A stretch of 64,000 nt of DNA from Arcicella sp038230735 (GCA_038230735.1 JBBRMR010000017.1:1-64000), one strand, 5' to 3'; positions 26,302 through 37,900 are shown, counted from the first letter of the stretch. The notes: generated from the sequence alone by a model not told the origin. Translations and numbers: made by a program.

Positions 26302-27657
26302 ATGACTTTTGAAGATTTTGACTTAAACCGACAACTCTTGAATGCCATTGAAGAAGCTGGTTATCAGACACCTACGCCCATTCAAGAGCAAACAATTCCC
26401 CTGATTTTGGCGGGGCATGATGTGTTGGGAATTGCCCAAACGGGTACGGGCAAAACGGCGGCGTATCTGTTACCAATTTTGATGAAAGTAAAATACGCAC
26501 AAGGAACCGCCATGCGTGCCTTGATACTCGCCCCAACTCGTGAGTTGGTGATGCAGATTGATGAAGCAGTTACGCAATTAGCCAAATATACTGACCTCCG
26601 CCACGTGGCTTTAATTGGTGGTTTAGGACCGAAAACCCAAATAGAAACCCTCCAAAAAGGCATTGACATTATCATTGCCACGCCTGGCAGGTTTATGGAT
26701 ATTTATTTGAAAGGCGAAATTAATACCAAAGAATTAAAAACCCTTGTGTTGGACGAAGCCGATAAGATGATGGATATGGGTTTTATGCCACAAATCCGTA
26801 AGATTTTGGAAGTAATTCCTTCCAAAAAACGGCAGAATCTCTTATTTTCAGCCACTTTTCAGCCCCGAGTAGAAAACCTCTCGCATGAGTTCTTGGAATT
26901 CCCATTAAAAGTGGAAGTTTCGCCCGAAACCATGACGGCTACGATGGTGAAACAACGACTCTTTGAAGTGCCAAATTTCCTGACAAAAATCAATCTTTTA
27001 GGTTTATTGATGGCGGATAAAGAGACTTTTCATCGTACCATTATTTTTTGTAGAAGTAAAGAAATTGCGGATAATATTTTCAAGTATTTAGGTCGTAAAA
27101 TTGTGGGTGAAGACAAGATTAGGGTGATTCATGCCAACAAAGGACAGAACACTCGAATCAACTCCATGGAGGATTTTAAGGAAGGAAATATTCAAGTGTT
27201 AGTGGCAACCGATGTAGCATCCAGAGGCATTGATATTGAGTTAGTTAGCCACGTTATTAATTTTGATGTACCCTTGATTTACGAAGATTATGTGCATAGA
27301 ATCGGGCGAACGGGTCGGGCAAATCATGCGGGAGAAGCCATCACTTTTATCACCGAAGCAGAGGAATATCACATCCAGAAAATTGAGAAAATCATCAAGA
27401 TGCAAATTCCCCGTGAGCCATTGCCCGAAGCCCTAAATGTATTGCAAACGCCCTTCGTGGAGAAGCAAATTATGCTTCGTGAAATTGATGAACAACGCAA
27501 GAAAGAAGACCCCGATTTTAAGGGAGCTTTTCACGTAAAAAAGGATTTTAAAGTGAAGGCAAAGGAGAAGGTTGTCAAGAACAAAAAACAGATAATTGCG
27601 GGAGGAAAAGAGTCGAGAAAAAGTAATTTTGGGAAGTATAAACCGAAGCGGAAATAA
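26302..27657 (+). CDS. DEAD-box ATP-dependent RNA helicase
   Basis: Unwinds RNA duplexes with ATP; such proteins assist ribosome assembly, mRNA decay and cold adaptation. All motifs are in place: Q-motif near PTPIQEQTIP, motif I AQTGTGKTAA, Ia PTRELV, Ib TPGR, II DEAD, III SAT, V ATDVASRGIDIE and VI HRIGRTGR. The C-terminus after about residue 370 is a short basic tail (KKDFKVKAKEKVVKNKK) typical of RhlE-like proteins, without a separate RNA-binding domain. Length is 451. Confidence 0.94.
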   Translation: MTFEDFDLNRQLLNAIEEAGYQTPTPIQEQTIPLILAGHDVLGIAQTGTGKTAAYLLPILMKVKYAQGTAMRALILAPTRELVMQIDEAVTQLAKYTDLRHVALIGGLGPKTQIETLQKGIDIIIATPGRFMDIYLKGEINTKELKTLVLDEADKMMDMGFMPQIRKILEVIPSKKRQNLLFSATFQPRVENLSHEFLEFPLKVEVSPETMTATMVKQRLFEVPNFLTKINLLGLLMADKETFHRTIIFCRSKEIADNIFKYLGRKIVGEDKIRVIHANKGQNTRINSMEDFKEGNIQVLVATDVASRGIDIELVSHVINFDVPLIYEDYVHRIGRTGRANHAGEAITFITEAEEYHIQKIEKIIKMQIPREPLPEALNVLQTPFVEKQIMLREIDEQRKKEDPDFKGAFHVKKDFKVKAKEKVVKNKKQIIAGGKESRKSNFGKYKPKRK

Positions 27658-27676
27658 ATCAGAATCCTCATAAAAA

Positions 27677-27709
27677 AATCCTCATAGGTTTTTGAAACCT
27701 ATAAGGATT
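27677..27709 (-). terminator. terminator of the TPR gene
   Basis: AATCCTCATAGGTTT pairs with its complement (one mismatch) around a short loop. On the minus strand a run of seven T residues follows, so it terminates the TPR gene. It also forms a hairpin at the end of the helicase transcript. Confidence 0.8.
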
Positions 27710-27725
27710 AAAACTCTACTAAAAA

Positions 27726-28934
27726 TTATTTCTTCTTCCTCCTCGCTTTCTTAGCTTCAGTTAATAATTTTTTCGCTTCATCTCGTTGGGTAGATTTACG
27801 GTCGGAATCATCAATTACTTGTTTATAATAGTCAATTGCCTTGTCATAATCTTCTTCCTGCGAGGCTATTTTTCCCAAAGCCAACATCGAAGACCAGTAA
27901 TATCCAGAGTTAGTTGTGGCTGTGTTCTTGGCGAAATCAATTGTTTTCTGATAATAATCTTTGGCAGTTTTGATGTCCTTGTCGTAATTGTAAGCATAAT
28001 ACGCTAAGATGTACGAAGCATAACGTCCACTTACGCCTTCATAACCTGGCATACGGTCATCTATTTTTGCTAAAATGCTCTTAGACAAAGTCTTAGCCTC
28101 ACTCACATGACCCGATACGAAGGCACTGCGAGCATAAAAACGTTGGAAAAATGGATTGTCAGGATATGATTCTGAAGTGTATTTTGCTAAATTTAGAGCC
28201 TTATCATTCATATTTTCTAAGCCATAAATCTGCAAAAGAAAATAACGGGCTTCGGTGCGAGTGTAAAAAGCATTATAACTCACTTTCTCCAATTGCGTAA
28301 TTCCTTTGGGTTTGTCGCCCTTTGGAAAAAGCCACAAAACGGGACGGAGCAAGGGATAATTTTCTTTGACGTAATAAAAATAATAATTGTAAAGCCCATC
28401 GCCAAACATCAATTCTGGACTAAAATCGGCAAAACTTCTCGAACGGTCGAGGTATTTCAGGGCATTTTTAGCCGCAAAAGTAGCCTTCGACCAATGCTTG
28501 CGTTCGGAATGTAAACGACCTTTGAAGGCATAAGCCGCTGCCATGAAAAATGCTGCTTCAGGATTTTCAGAATCGTCCCAAATCTTTTCGGCTTTCTGAA
28601 TACTTTTGTCCATGTAAGCCAAACATTGTTCGTCATAAAGGGCATTTTCAGTATTAGGAACAATCTTCCACCATTCCATTAGACCCAACAAAAAATCGGG
28701 CAAGGGATGTTCTGGGTACTTGACTTTCAAGTAGTTAAACTCTTTTTCAGCTTCATAAAACTTATAATTATACATATGATTAATGGCGGTGCTTGCCTCA
28801 ATCTGTACTTCATTCGTGAGCAATAACATTCCTTTTGAACGTTCTTTTTCCGCCTTTTCAGTATCTTTCCACCACTGCGAATATCCGTGATTTGTAGTAA
28901 TCACCAACAGTAAACAAGCTATAAATACTTTCAT
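27726..28934 (-). CDS. secreted TPR-repeat protein
   Basis: A 402-residue exported protein. The start at 28934 (MKVFIACLLL) gives a clean signal peptide ending GYSQ; an upstream ATG would add ten unlikely residues. The mature part is a series of helix pairs with TPR-like spacing, clearest at the C-terminus (YYWSSMLALGKIASQEEDYD in part, then DKAIDYYKQVIDDSD), ending in a basic tail. TPR proteins scaffold complexes. The partner is unknown and no operon neighbours were seen. Confidence 0.78.
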   Translation of the reverse strand: MKVFIACLLLVITTNHGYSQWWKDTEKAEKERSKGMLLLTNEVQIEASTAINHMYNYKFYEAEKEFNYLKVKYPEHPLPDFLLGLMEWWKIVPNTENALYDEQCLAYMDKSIQKAEKIWDDSENPEAAFFMAAAYAFKGRLHSERKHWSKATFAAKNALKYLDRSRSFADFSPELMFGDGLYNYYFYYVKENYPLLRPVLWLFPKGDKPKGITQLEKVSYNAFYTRTEARYFLLQIYGLENMNDKALNLAKYTSESYPDNPFFQRFYARSAFVSGHVSEAKTLSKSILAKIDDRMPGYEGVSGRYASYILAYYAYNYDKDIKTAKDYYQKTIDFAKNTATTNSGYYWSSMLALGKIASQEEDYDKAIDYYKQVIDDSDRKSTQRDEAKKLLTEAKKARRKKK

Positions 28935-29056
28935 GATTATTAATAAATTTAATCTATTTTTCATTGTGTGAGTCTTTTCTTTTGTGCAAAATTAACGAAT
29001 AATTGCTTTGAAAAGTATAGATAAATGAGAGTCTTATATAAGTCGTATGTCTGAAA

Positions 29057-29130
29057 GTCATAAGTTGTAAGTCGTAACAAGAAGGGAAACTTTTCTTACG
29101 ACTTATGACCTGTGACTTATGACTTACATT
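29057..29130. repeat. hairpin made of heptamer repeats
   Basis: The left arm has three units of type GTCATAA/GTCGTAA (29057-29077). The right arm has five units of type TTATGAC/TTACGAC (29096-29130), complementary to the left. The arms are themselves tandem heptamers, so many pairing registers are possible. It lies upstream of both the TPR and the M16 peptidase genes. Confidence 0.75.
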
Positions 29131-29230
29131 ATCAAAAACCATTCATCCAAAATTACTGTAATCTTTACATTTTTTTTACGTTATTGCAATGTTAAATCAA
29201 ATTATCAACCCAAAATTATCTACTTTCCAC

Positions 29231-32179
29231 ATGAAAAATTTCCGCTTACCATTCTTGGCATTGGCTCTTTTGCTTTGCCTAAACTCCTCTTTTGCTCAAA
29301 AAATGTTTGATTGGAAAACTGCCTCTGCGAGTGGTTATACCTACAAATACGTGAGCAACGACCCCATGAAAGCCCGTTTTTACACGCTCGCAAACGGCTT
29401 GACGGTTATACTTAGCGAAAACCATAAAGAACCCCGAATTCAGGTTTTGATTCCAACTCGGGCGGGTTCAAATACTGACCCACGCACCAATACGGGCTTG
29501 GCTCACTATTTGGAACACATGCTATTTAAGGGGACGGACAAATTCGGTTCTATGGATTGGGCTAAGGAAAAACCGTTGCTTGACCAAGTAGGTTCTTTGT
29601 ATGAAAAATACACAAAAACCACCGATTCCGTTCAGCGAAAAGCCATTTACAAGGAAATTGACCGTGTTTCAGGCGAGGCTGCCAAATTTGCCATTGCCAA
29701 TGAATACGATAAAATGATGGCTTCTATGGGCGGACAAGGCACAAATGCTTTTACGTCTTTTGAACAAACGGTTTATACCGAAGATATTCCCACAAATGCC
29801 ATTGACCGCTTCTTGAAATTACAGGCTGAACGCTTCCGTAGCCCCATTTTACGTATTTTTCATACGGAATTAGAGGCAGTTTACGAAGAAAAAAATCGGG
29901 GTTTAGATAATGATGGTCGCAAGGTATATGAAACTCGCAATGCTGCTCTTTTTCCAACCCATAATTACGGACAACAGACGGTAATTGGAACAGTTGAGCA
30001 TTTGAAAAACCCCTCTTTAGTTGAAATTCGTAACTATTTCAATAAATATTATGTGCCAAATAATATGGCAATCATCATGGCGGGGGATTTTAATTCGGAT
30101 GAATTGATTAAAAAAATTGATGCTTCGTTTAAATATATGGTTACGAAGCCTTTGGCAGAATATAAACCTGCTCCTGAAGTACCTCTGACTGCCCCAATTA
30201 CGAAAGAAGTTTTTGGACCAACTCCCGATAATGTTACGATTGCTTGGCGTTGGTCGGGTGCTATGAGCAAGCAAGACAGAATTGTGGGAACAATTGTGGA
30301 CGAATTAATGTCGAACTCAAAAGCGGGATTAATTGACCTCAATTTAGTGAAAGCTCAGAAGGTTTTACGGGCAGGTTCAAACCCTGAATGGAACAAAGAT
30401 TATAGTATATGGACGATGACGGGAACACCCAAAAAAGACCAAAGCCTCGATGATGTTAAAGCCTTGTTGATGGGAGAATTGGATAAATTGAAATCGGGTA
30501 ATTTTGACGAGTCAATTATCAAAGCAATTGCCGCTAATAATAAACTTACCGCTATTCAAGGATTAGAAAATAACGCTTCACGTGCTTATGGGCTTTTAGA
30601 AAGTTTCATCACGGCAAAAGCGAGTGATTGGAACAATTATGTGGCTCTAAACGATGCTTTGGGCAAAGTTACGAAACAACAAGTGATGGATTTTGCGAAA
30701 AAATATTGTGGTGATGGCTACGTGGTGGTCAATAAACGGAAAGGCGAAGACAAGGATATTAAGAAAGTGGACAAACCCACCATCACGCCCGTAGAGGTAA
30801 ATCGTGAGGCTCAATCTGCCTTTTTGAAGGACGTAAATACCACGCCAATGGCAACTATTGAACCCAAATGGTTAGATTTCTCGAAGGATTTGAAGAAGGG
30901 TAAAGTTGGGAACATGGAGGCTCTTTATGTGCAGAATACTGACAACGATTTGTTCAGAATGGCGTATCGTTTTGATATGGGTTCGTGGAATAGTAAAATT
31001 ATGCCAATTGCCTTACAATACGCTCAATTTGTGGGGACTGATAAAATGAACGCCGAGCAAATCAGTACCGAATTTTATCGTTTGGCGAGTAGTTTTAATA
31101 CTTCCTACACCGACCATCACATCACATTGAATATGTCGGGTTTAAATGAAAATTTCTCAAAAACTGCCCAACTTTTTGAAGATTTAATGACTAAGTGTAA
31201 AAAAGACGATGCGGCTCTGGAATTATTGAAAGGACGATTAATTAAGCAAAGAAATGATGCTAAACTGAACAAAGGAGCAATCCTACAAGGGCTTTCAACG
31301 TATGCTGCTTACGGAGCAAAAAATCCAAGAAATACCTTACAATTCACTGATGCAGAACTAAAATCATTGACTTCGGACGATTTGGTTGCCTTCTTGCAAA
31401 ACTTGTTTTCGTACAAACACATTGTTACGTATTATGGACCAAAAACGATGGAAGATTTAGCCACTACTTTGGGAGCAATTCATAAAACACCAGCGAGTTT
31501 TAAAACTGATTTACCGCTAATTGCTAATTTTGAGGCACAATCTCCTGAGAAACCGATGGTTTTGTTTACCGATTATGATATGGTTCAGGCAGAGGTAAAT
31601 TGGATTCGCCCAACGATAATGTATAATACTGCTGAAACACCTGTCGTGGAATTGTACAATAATTATTTTGGCGGTGGAATGTCCTCAATCGTTTTTCAGA
31701 CCATTCGTGAGTCGAAGGCATTAGCGTATTCAACTTACGCATTTTATCGTTCACCAAATACCAAAAATGAGAAATATAACATGATTGCTTACGTGGGTAC
31801 GCAAGCCGATAAAATTCACGAAGCCATTGCGGGCATGAACGAATTGTTGAATAATTTTCCAACTTCAGAAAAGAATTTGGAAACGGCAAAGGCAAGTATG
31901 AAAAAGAATTATCAAACCGAGAGAATTACGCAGGATAATATCATCAATACTTATTTGAGTAATCAAGAAAAAGGTATAATGGGTGATGACCGCCAAGTGA
32001 TTTACCAAGCATTAGACAAAATGACGGGAGATGATTTGAAGAAATTCCAAGATACACAATTATCAAATAAACCTTATGTAATGGCTATCGTGGCTTCGGA
32101 GAAAAAGGTAAATTTGGAAGATCTCAAAAAATACGGAGAGGTAAAGAAATTGAGTTTGGAAGAGGTGTTTGGGTATTAG
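29231..32179 (+). CDS. M16 family zinc metallopeptidase (pitrilysin/insulinase type)
   Basis: Exported two-part clamp protease, 982 residues. The start at 29231 (MKNFRLPFLA) gives a signal peptide ending SFAQ. The zinc motif HxxEH is AHYLEHMLF (His92, Glu95, His96), with the third ligand Glu in ELEAVYEEKNRG about 75 residues on. The first half is therefore catalytic. The second half (from about 540) is the inactive M16 partner domain pair. The family degrades peptides in the periplasm; the substrate here is unknown. It is followed by a strong bidirectional terminator. Confidence 0.9.
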   Translation: MKNFRLPFLALALLLCLNSSFAQKMFDWKTASASGYTYKYVSNDPMKARFYTLANGLTVILSENHKEPRIQVLIPTRAGSNTDPRTNTGLAHYLEHMLFKGTDKFGSMDWAKEKPLLDQVGSLYEKYTKTTDSVQRKAIYKEIDRVSGEAAKFAIANEYDKMMASMGGQGTNAFTSFEQTVYTEDIPTNAIDRFLKLQAERFRSPILRIFHTELEAVYEEKNRGLDNDGRKVYETRNAALFPTHNYGQQTVIGTVEHLKNPSLVEIRNYFNKYYVPNNMAIIMAGDFNSDELIKKIDASFKYMVTKPLAEYKPAPEVPLTAPITKEVFGPTPDNVTIAWRWSGAMSKQDRIVGTIVDELMSNSKAGLIDLNLVKAQKVLRAGSNPEWNKDYSIWTMTGTPKKDQSLDDVKALLMGELDKLKSGNFDESIIKAIAANNKLTAIQGLENNASRAYGLLESFITAKASDWNNYVALNDALGKVTKQQVMDFAKKYCGDGYVVVNKRKGEDKDIKKVDKPTITPVEVNREAQSAFLKDVNTTPMATIEPKWLDFSKDLKKGKVGNMEALYVQNTDNDLFRMAYRFDMGSWNSKIMPIALQYAQFVGTDKMNAEQISTEFYRLASSFNTSYTDHHITLNMSGLNENFSKTAQLFEDLMTKCKKDDAALELLKGRLIKQRNDAKLNKGAILQGLSTYAAYGAKNPRNTLQFTDAELKSLTSDDLVAFLQNLFSYKHIVTYYGPKTMEDLATTLGAIHKTPASFKTDLPLIANFEAQSPEKPMVLFTDYDMVQAEVNWIRPTIMYNTAETPVVELYNNYFGGGMSSIVFQTIRESKALAYSTYAFYRSPNTKNEKYNMIAYVGTQADKIHEAIAGMNELLNNFPTSEKNLETAKASMKKNYQTERITQDNIINTYLSNQEKGIMGDDRQVIYQALDKMTGDDLKKFQDTQLSNKPYVMAIVASEKKVNLEDLKKYGEVKKLSLEEVFGY

Positions 32180-32214
32180 TCGGGCGGCGTTCCGCTTCGA
32201 TGTCTGATGTTTTT

Positions 32215-32254
32215 GAAAAGAGGTTACAGAATCATAAATCTGTAACCTCTTTTC
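32215..32254. terminator. bidirectional terminator
   Basis: A perfect 16-bp stem, GAAAAGAGGTTACAGA and its complement, with an 8-base loop. It has A- and T-rich ends and separates the convergent M16 gene and the hydrolase gene. Confidence 0.85.
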
Positions 32255-32306
32255 ATTTAGAAATGGAAAATTAGTGGTTGTTTGGCAATTTTAAAGAGTT
32301 TCTAAC

Positions 32307-33344
32307 TCAATCAAACAAATACTTTTTGGCAATGTCGTTGTTAATCATTTTTTCGCCGCTGTGAGCTACATTCGGTACAACTTCCATAACATGGATTTTC
32401 CCGTTTTTAGTAAATGTTTGAATGTATTCATAGAAAAACTGACCACGTTCAAGACGGAATCTTCCTTGTAAATTACCACTGCAAGTTTTGTCCAGATTCG
32501 TATCATTCATATCTACATCATTGCCACCGAGTAAAAACACAATATCTCTTGATAAAAATTGTTTTCTAATGGTTTCTTGACCTATTTTTGACGAATAAGG
32601 GTTTAATTTCTCAAACCCTTTTGGATAATCATTGAAATCACTACAACCAATGGTATCGGGTCGTATGAAAGTTAAACCTGTGGATGTTTTTAAGGGGCGG
32701 CGGTCGTCAAAGTAAACATAAGAAGACGGGTTCATGGCGATAAATTTGAATTTATATTGCTTCAATACATTCGGCATGGGAGTCATTCCTGAGTATCGTT
32801 GAATAAATTGACCTCCTGCGGAGTGCCCTATAACCGTTATTTTTGTTAAGTTAGGAAATAATTCCTTTTTACAAATGTGGGCAATCATGGAATCAATTAA
32901 AGCATAGCTACTGAAACTTTCGGTCATCCTTCGGGCATTACTCGACACGGATTCATCCCCGCTTCGCCAATTATTTTTTACCCAAAATAGATGCTTATCA
33001 TCCAAATCATGGTCTTTCAAATCTTGCTCAGAGGTAAATTGTGGTGAAATCAAGAGTATTTCTTCCATCTTATTAGCCGTTTTTACGGCATTTTCACCCC
33101 ATTCAAAATAGTCCACTCCATTCCGACTTGCTCCATGAATATAAATAACAAGGTGTTTGATTTTTTTGTCTGCCTTAGTTATCGAATGATTGCTTGAATA
33201 GGGTATCGAAAACGCACTCTTATTTTTTGAAACAAAAAACAGGTTCGGGCAAAGACGTGGCGTTTTGTTTGCGGGTTCTACTTGTGCTACAATTGTGTTT
33301 GAAAAAACAAAAAGGACAAGAATAATTTGTAAAGTTAATTTCAT
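32307..33344 (-). CDS. secreted alpha/beta hydrolase
   Basis: A 345-residue exported hydrolase. The start at 33344 (MKLTLQIILVLF) yields a signal peptide ending IVAQ; the first ATG would add nine residues ahead of it. The oxyanion stretch IYIHGASRNG, nucleophile GHSAGG, acid near GGNDVDMND and His in NVAHSGEKM form a plausible catalytic set. It is encoded 83 bp downstream of the susD terminator on the same strand as susCD, so a role in releasing or trimming an imported nutrient is possible but not shown. Confidence 0.78.
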   Translation of the reverse strand: MKLTLQIILVLFVFSNTIVAQVEPANKTPRLCPNLFFVSKNKSAFSIPYSSNHSITKADKKIKHLVIYIHGASRNGVDYFEWGENAVKTANKMEEILLISPQFTSEQDLKDHDLDDKHLFWVKNNWRSGDESVSSNARRMTESFSSYALIDSMIAHICKKELFPNLTKITVIGHSAGGQFIQRYSGMTPMPNVLKQYKFKFIAMNPSSYVYFDDRRPLKTSTGLTFIRPDTIGCSDFNDYPKGFEKLNPYSSKIGQETIRKQFLSRDIVFLLGGNDVDMNDTNLDKTCSGNLQGRFRLERGQFFYEYIQTFTKNGKIHVMEVVPNVAHSGEKMINNDIAKKYLFD

Positions 33345-33407
33345 TGTTTTAGCGTGAGTGGTGGTTAACAATTTGATGAACGAAAAACCAATTTATGGTA
33401 ATAAAAA

Positions 33408-33442
33408 AAACTTGGGTCAAGTTTTATCTTTCACCCAAGTTT
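33408..33442 (-). terminator. terminator of the susCD operon
   Basis: The 10-bp stem AAACTTGGGT/ACCCAAGTTT is followed on the minus strand by a T-run (the eight A residues at 33403-33410 on the plus strand). It lies 12 bp beyond the susD stop. Confidence 0.85.
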
Positions 33443-33453
33443 ATATAAAAACG

Positions 33454-34869
33454 CTATTTATTTACCTCAGTTACTTGATAAAGATCAGGAATGGGTCTGG
33501 GCAAATTTGGATTGCCATTGATTTCTGTTTGGGCATAAATGAGACGTTCTGGATGCTTTGTAGCGGTGGTTGAATTAAATGGCAGTATTGGACGTATATC
33601 TCCATCAGATTTTGCCAAACGACGGAAATCATTGAAAGGTAGAATTTGACCATACAATGACACATAACGTTCTTCGATGATTTCACGGAGTAAAGCCCTA
33701 TCTTTTGCAAGAGCTGTACCTTTGTTTTCAATGCCACCAGCCACAAAGTCAATTTCTAAGTAAGGGTCATATTTAACGGTGTCAGCAACGGCAATTGGCG
33801 TGAAGGTATTGCCTTTGGTATTGATAAAAGCCCTCAGTTTATTGAGTTGTAATAAGCCTTCGGCAAAACCTTTGGTACGCAAGCCACTTTCGGCAAGTGT
33901 GAGAAGGTTTTCTTCATAAATAACCAATGGCATCGGTGCTTTTTGTGCTGCTACTCCCTTTTCTGTTGAGGAACTTGTACCAGGAACTGCGTAGTATTTT
34001 GAACGAGCATCTTCAATAGTTTTTGGATTATTGCGTGAACCTGCGGCATTTGTCCGACCTAATAGACGTGTAAGGTAGGTATTTGCTGTACTCATATAAC
34101 CGCCACGATTAGCAATCATTTGATTCATTAAATTTCCATCTCCAATTGCAGTTCCTGGAGGGATAAATTTCAAAGAATTTGCACCCGATGAAATACCTAA
34201 TGTTGCAGCTGAATAGGCTTTATCGTATTCTTTTGTTTCCATGTAATACCGTCCTTTGAGGGTATAAGCTACTTGAATCCACTTAACGTAATCTCCTTTT
34301 AATAATACATCATTAGGGGCTGTACGTGTTCCTTTCAAAGTTTTCAAGTCTGTAATAGCATCATCAAGCAGTTTTTGAAGCCCTGCATAAACGTCACTTT
34401 GTTTATCAAATTTTGGGTTTGGAATGGTTTCGTCTTGGGAAATTTCAGTAAACGGAATATCTCCATACAGAGCGGTTAAAGTACCCAAAGCATTCGCTTC
34501 CATAATTTTTCCAACACCTTGATAAAATGGGTCATCTTTTAATCCTTCTCGCATAATTCTGGATTGTTTAATTACACTTTGGTAGGCTAAACCCCAAGTA
34601 CTGTTTGACTCTTCGGCAGATAAATTGTATTCATGAATTGAAAGATAGAGTAATATCACGCCACGATATTGCCCTGTCCACATCCCCGTTATTCTTTGCG
34701 TTTGCCCCAGTTGAACCAAATTATTTGCTAATTGAATTCCTTTCAATAATCCATCGGGATTGACGGCAGTTGGTGCGTCGGGATCAACATTTTGTCCTTG
34801 GTAAATATCGCAACCATTATTTAATATTAAAATGGCTAATAAAGCCGTTATTATGCTTATTTTCTTCAT
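33454..34869 (-). CDS. SusD/RagB-type nutrient-binding lipoprotein
   Basis: Outer-membrane, surface-exposed lipoprotein that closes as a lid on its SusC channel. The signal ends in a lipobox ILNNGC, and the mature chain is rich in TPR-like helices. Features such as NVDPDAPTAVNPDGLL at the start and DARSKYYAVPGTSS later match the SusD-like subclass that binds peptides or less-defined nutrients. Length is 471. It is downstream of susC (76-bp gap) as in almost all pairs. No glycoside hydrolases accompany it, so the ligand may not be a glycan. Confidence 0.9.
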   Translation of the reverse strand: MKKISIITALLAILILNNGCDIYQGQNVDPDAPTAVNPDGLLKGIQLANNLVQLGQTQRITGMWTGQYRGVILLYLSIHEYNLSAEESNSTWGLAYQSVIKQSRIMREGLKDDPFYQGVGKIMEANALGTLTALYGDIPFTEISQDETIPNPKFDKQSDVYAGLQKLLDDAITDLKTLKGTRTAPNDVLLKGDYVKWIQVAYTLKGRYYMETKEYDKAYSAATLGISSGANSLKFIPPGTAIGDGNLMNQMIANRGGYMSTANTYLTRLLGRTNAAGSRNNPKTIEDARSKYYAVPGTSSSTEKGVAAQKAPMPLVIYEENLLTLAESGLRTKGFAEGLLQLNKLRAFINTKGNTFTPIAVADTVKYDPYLEIDFVAGGIENKGTALAKDRALLREIIEERYVSLYGQILPFNDFRRLAKSDGDIRPILPFNSTTATKHPERLIYAQTEINGNPNLPRPIPDLYQVTEVNK

Positions 34870-34945
34870 TTTTTTCTTTTTAATATATTGATAATCAATT
34901 AATTATCTACACCGTCTATTTTTTTCATAATAGATTTGCAGGAAA

Positions 34946-37900
34946 TTAATAATTTATTTTTACTGAAAACATAACTGAACGGGTACTTGGATTGGTAAAA
35001 TACTCAATTCCAAAGCCATTGCTTACACCTGCTTGGTTTACTTCAGGGTCGAAACCAACGATGGATGACCATAAGAAAAGGTTTCGTCCAGTTACGCCAA
35101 ACTGTATAGAAGACAGTTTAGTATTCTTCTTAAACCAATCACTTTTGAGCGTATAATTCAAAGATAATTCACGCAAGCGAGTCCAAGTAGCATCACCCAC
35201 AAAAAATTCTCGGATGGCGGATGCACCTAAACCTGCTCCTCGGGTGGTGTACCAAGCCTCATCCAATATCACATCGCCACCACCAAAATTTCCAATATTA
35301 CCCCTTACAATCGAACCAGACGAATAAACTCTACCAGCTACATTTTTCATCTCTTTTGTCAAGGTAACTTCATTCCCCACATCTGCGTGTGTACCGAAGT
35401 TGTAAAGCACAGATTTTGTGCCTTGTGAAATACTGCCACCCTGTGAGGTTTCAAATAAAACATTAAGATTAAGTCCTTTATAATTAGCACTGAAACCCAA
35501 GCCACCTCTCCAAACTGGATTTGGATTACCCAACACCCCTTGTTCAATATCTATTTGAGGGTAGCCGTTAGCATCTAAAACATAATTTCCATTTTCATTA
35601 CGCAAAGCTCTTGGACCCCAAAGTGTTCCCAATGGATAGCCTTCAACGGCTCTTGAACTAACGGATTGACCAGTCAAATCAATGGTTTTTGTTCCTTGCA
35701 AACTAACTACTTTATTGATGTTTTGATTAGCATTTCCATAGAGATTAAGGGATAAATCATTTTTTCTCAAAAACTCAAGTTTAAAATCTACCTCCCAACC
35801 TTCATTGGTCATGGTGCCAGCATTGGCATATTGGCTTGTGAAACCCGAAGAAGGATTCCGTCCAACATCAAGTAAAATATCTCTGATGATGCTATTATAA
35901 TATGAGGACGAAATTGATAAACGGTTTTCGAAAAAACGAAAATCTGTTCCTAATTCCCATTCGGTTTTGATTTCAGGGCGTAAATTATTATTGCCTTTTG
36001 AATTATCTAACCGGTAACCACCACCAAAAAATGCGGGATCAAGTGGGTCATCATAAGTGGAATAAGCAACTGATTCATAGACGGTTGAAAAACGATAGGC
36101 ACTCGGACGTACCCCGACCTGCCCCCAAGAAGCACGGAGTTTAGCCAATGATAACCAATTTTTATCCTTCAAAAACCCTAATTTATTAAATCTCCAAGCA
36201 CCATCAATAGAAGGATAAAAGAAGCTACCCGTAATCGTAGATGCGGCTTCCACTGCCCCCGAAGCATTGAGGGTAAATTGATTTTTGAAATCGGCAGATA
36301 AGGTAGAATAAGCCCGATTAGAACCAATATTTAGGGTTGAGTTTGAAGCACTTGATGAACCTGCATTTACAAAATTATTGAGATTGGTATTGACCACAAA
36401 ATTGCGGGATTGACCATACAAGTTGGTACGTTTACGGTTATTGACGTTGAACCCAACAATCAAAACGCCACTCAAATCATTGGTTAATTGTTTTTGAGCT
36501 CTACCAATCACATCCAAATTCGTTTCTGTTTCATTGATGGTTTCCTGTTGGTACGACCCAAAAGCACGGTCAGCACCAGCCGAACCTACTGGAAAAAGAT
36601 ACTGGCGTGTATCAGCAGAACCATCAACGCCACCCCGAACCGTAAAGTCTAACCAATTTGTCGGCATTAGCACTACTTCAGAAGAGACCACAAAACGATT
36701 CACAGTGTTTGGTGCTTGTTGCTCCAAAATAGTCCATAAAGGATTATTAAATTGAGGGTTTATATCACTTCCTAAATAGCGGCGATAGCTTCGGTGGCGT
36801 AAAGATGTTGGGGCGTTAAAGGCATCATAATAAATACCTTTATAATCAGTATTATCAAAATCAACGGGAGTCCGTAATAAACCCAAATATAAACCCGATA
36901 CATTAGAGTTTTGTTGAATACGGTTTGAAGTAGTTAATATATAGTTAGCTTTTGTTTTCAGTTTGAGTAACTTACCAATGCTCATTTCGTTGTTTAAACG
37001 AATGGAACTGCGGCGATAATCACTACCTGATGAAATAATACCTTTCTGATTCAAATCATTTAAACTGAAAAAAGTATTTGATTTTTCATTGCCCGCACTA
37101 ATGGTTAAAGAATGCTCAACGTAAGAGCCTTTACCAAAAATGGCATTAAAATTTTTATCTACAAAATCACTTTTGTCATTTTTTGTATAAATTCCATTCG
37201 CACGGCGAGCAATAGGATAATAGCTTTTACCTGTAATATCACCGATAAAACGTTCACCATTGGTAATTACACTGTCGGCAGCCCCGCTTCTATTGGCAAT
37301 TTTATCGCCCCAAGAATTAGTTGCCGTAGGATTATACAGACCATTAGATCCTTGTCCAAAGGAATTTTGCATAGGATGGCGGGCATTGATTTCATCTATG
37401 GAATAATTGACACCATAAGAAACCTGAATTCGCCCAGATTTTCCACTTTTAGTGGTAACTACCATAACACCATTGGCTGCTCTTGAACCCCACAAAGCCG
37501 CCGCCGCTGCTCCTTTAAGTATTTGTATTGACTCAATATCGCTCGAATTAATATCATTCAACCTTGATTGTTGAGCAACGCCGACCCCCGTAGCACTTGA
37601 CCCAAAACCCAAAGAGTTGGCATTAGAAATCGGAATTCCGTCCAGAATAATCAAAGGTTGGCTTGAACCTGAAATGGTATTCGCTCCTCGAATTTGAATA
37701 TTTGAGCCAGCCCCTGGGTCACCCGTTGAACGGGTGATACGAACTCCCGAGGCTTTACCCGCCAAACCTTGCAACAAACCTGATTCGCCAGAACGTACAA
37801 CACTGTTAGGGTCAACTTTTGAACTTGACGAGCCTTGTTTATCACGGTTTTCGGTAAAACCCAATGCCGTTACAACGACCATATCAAGCGATTTAACTTC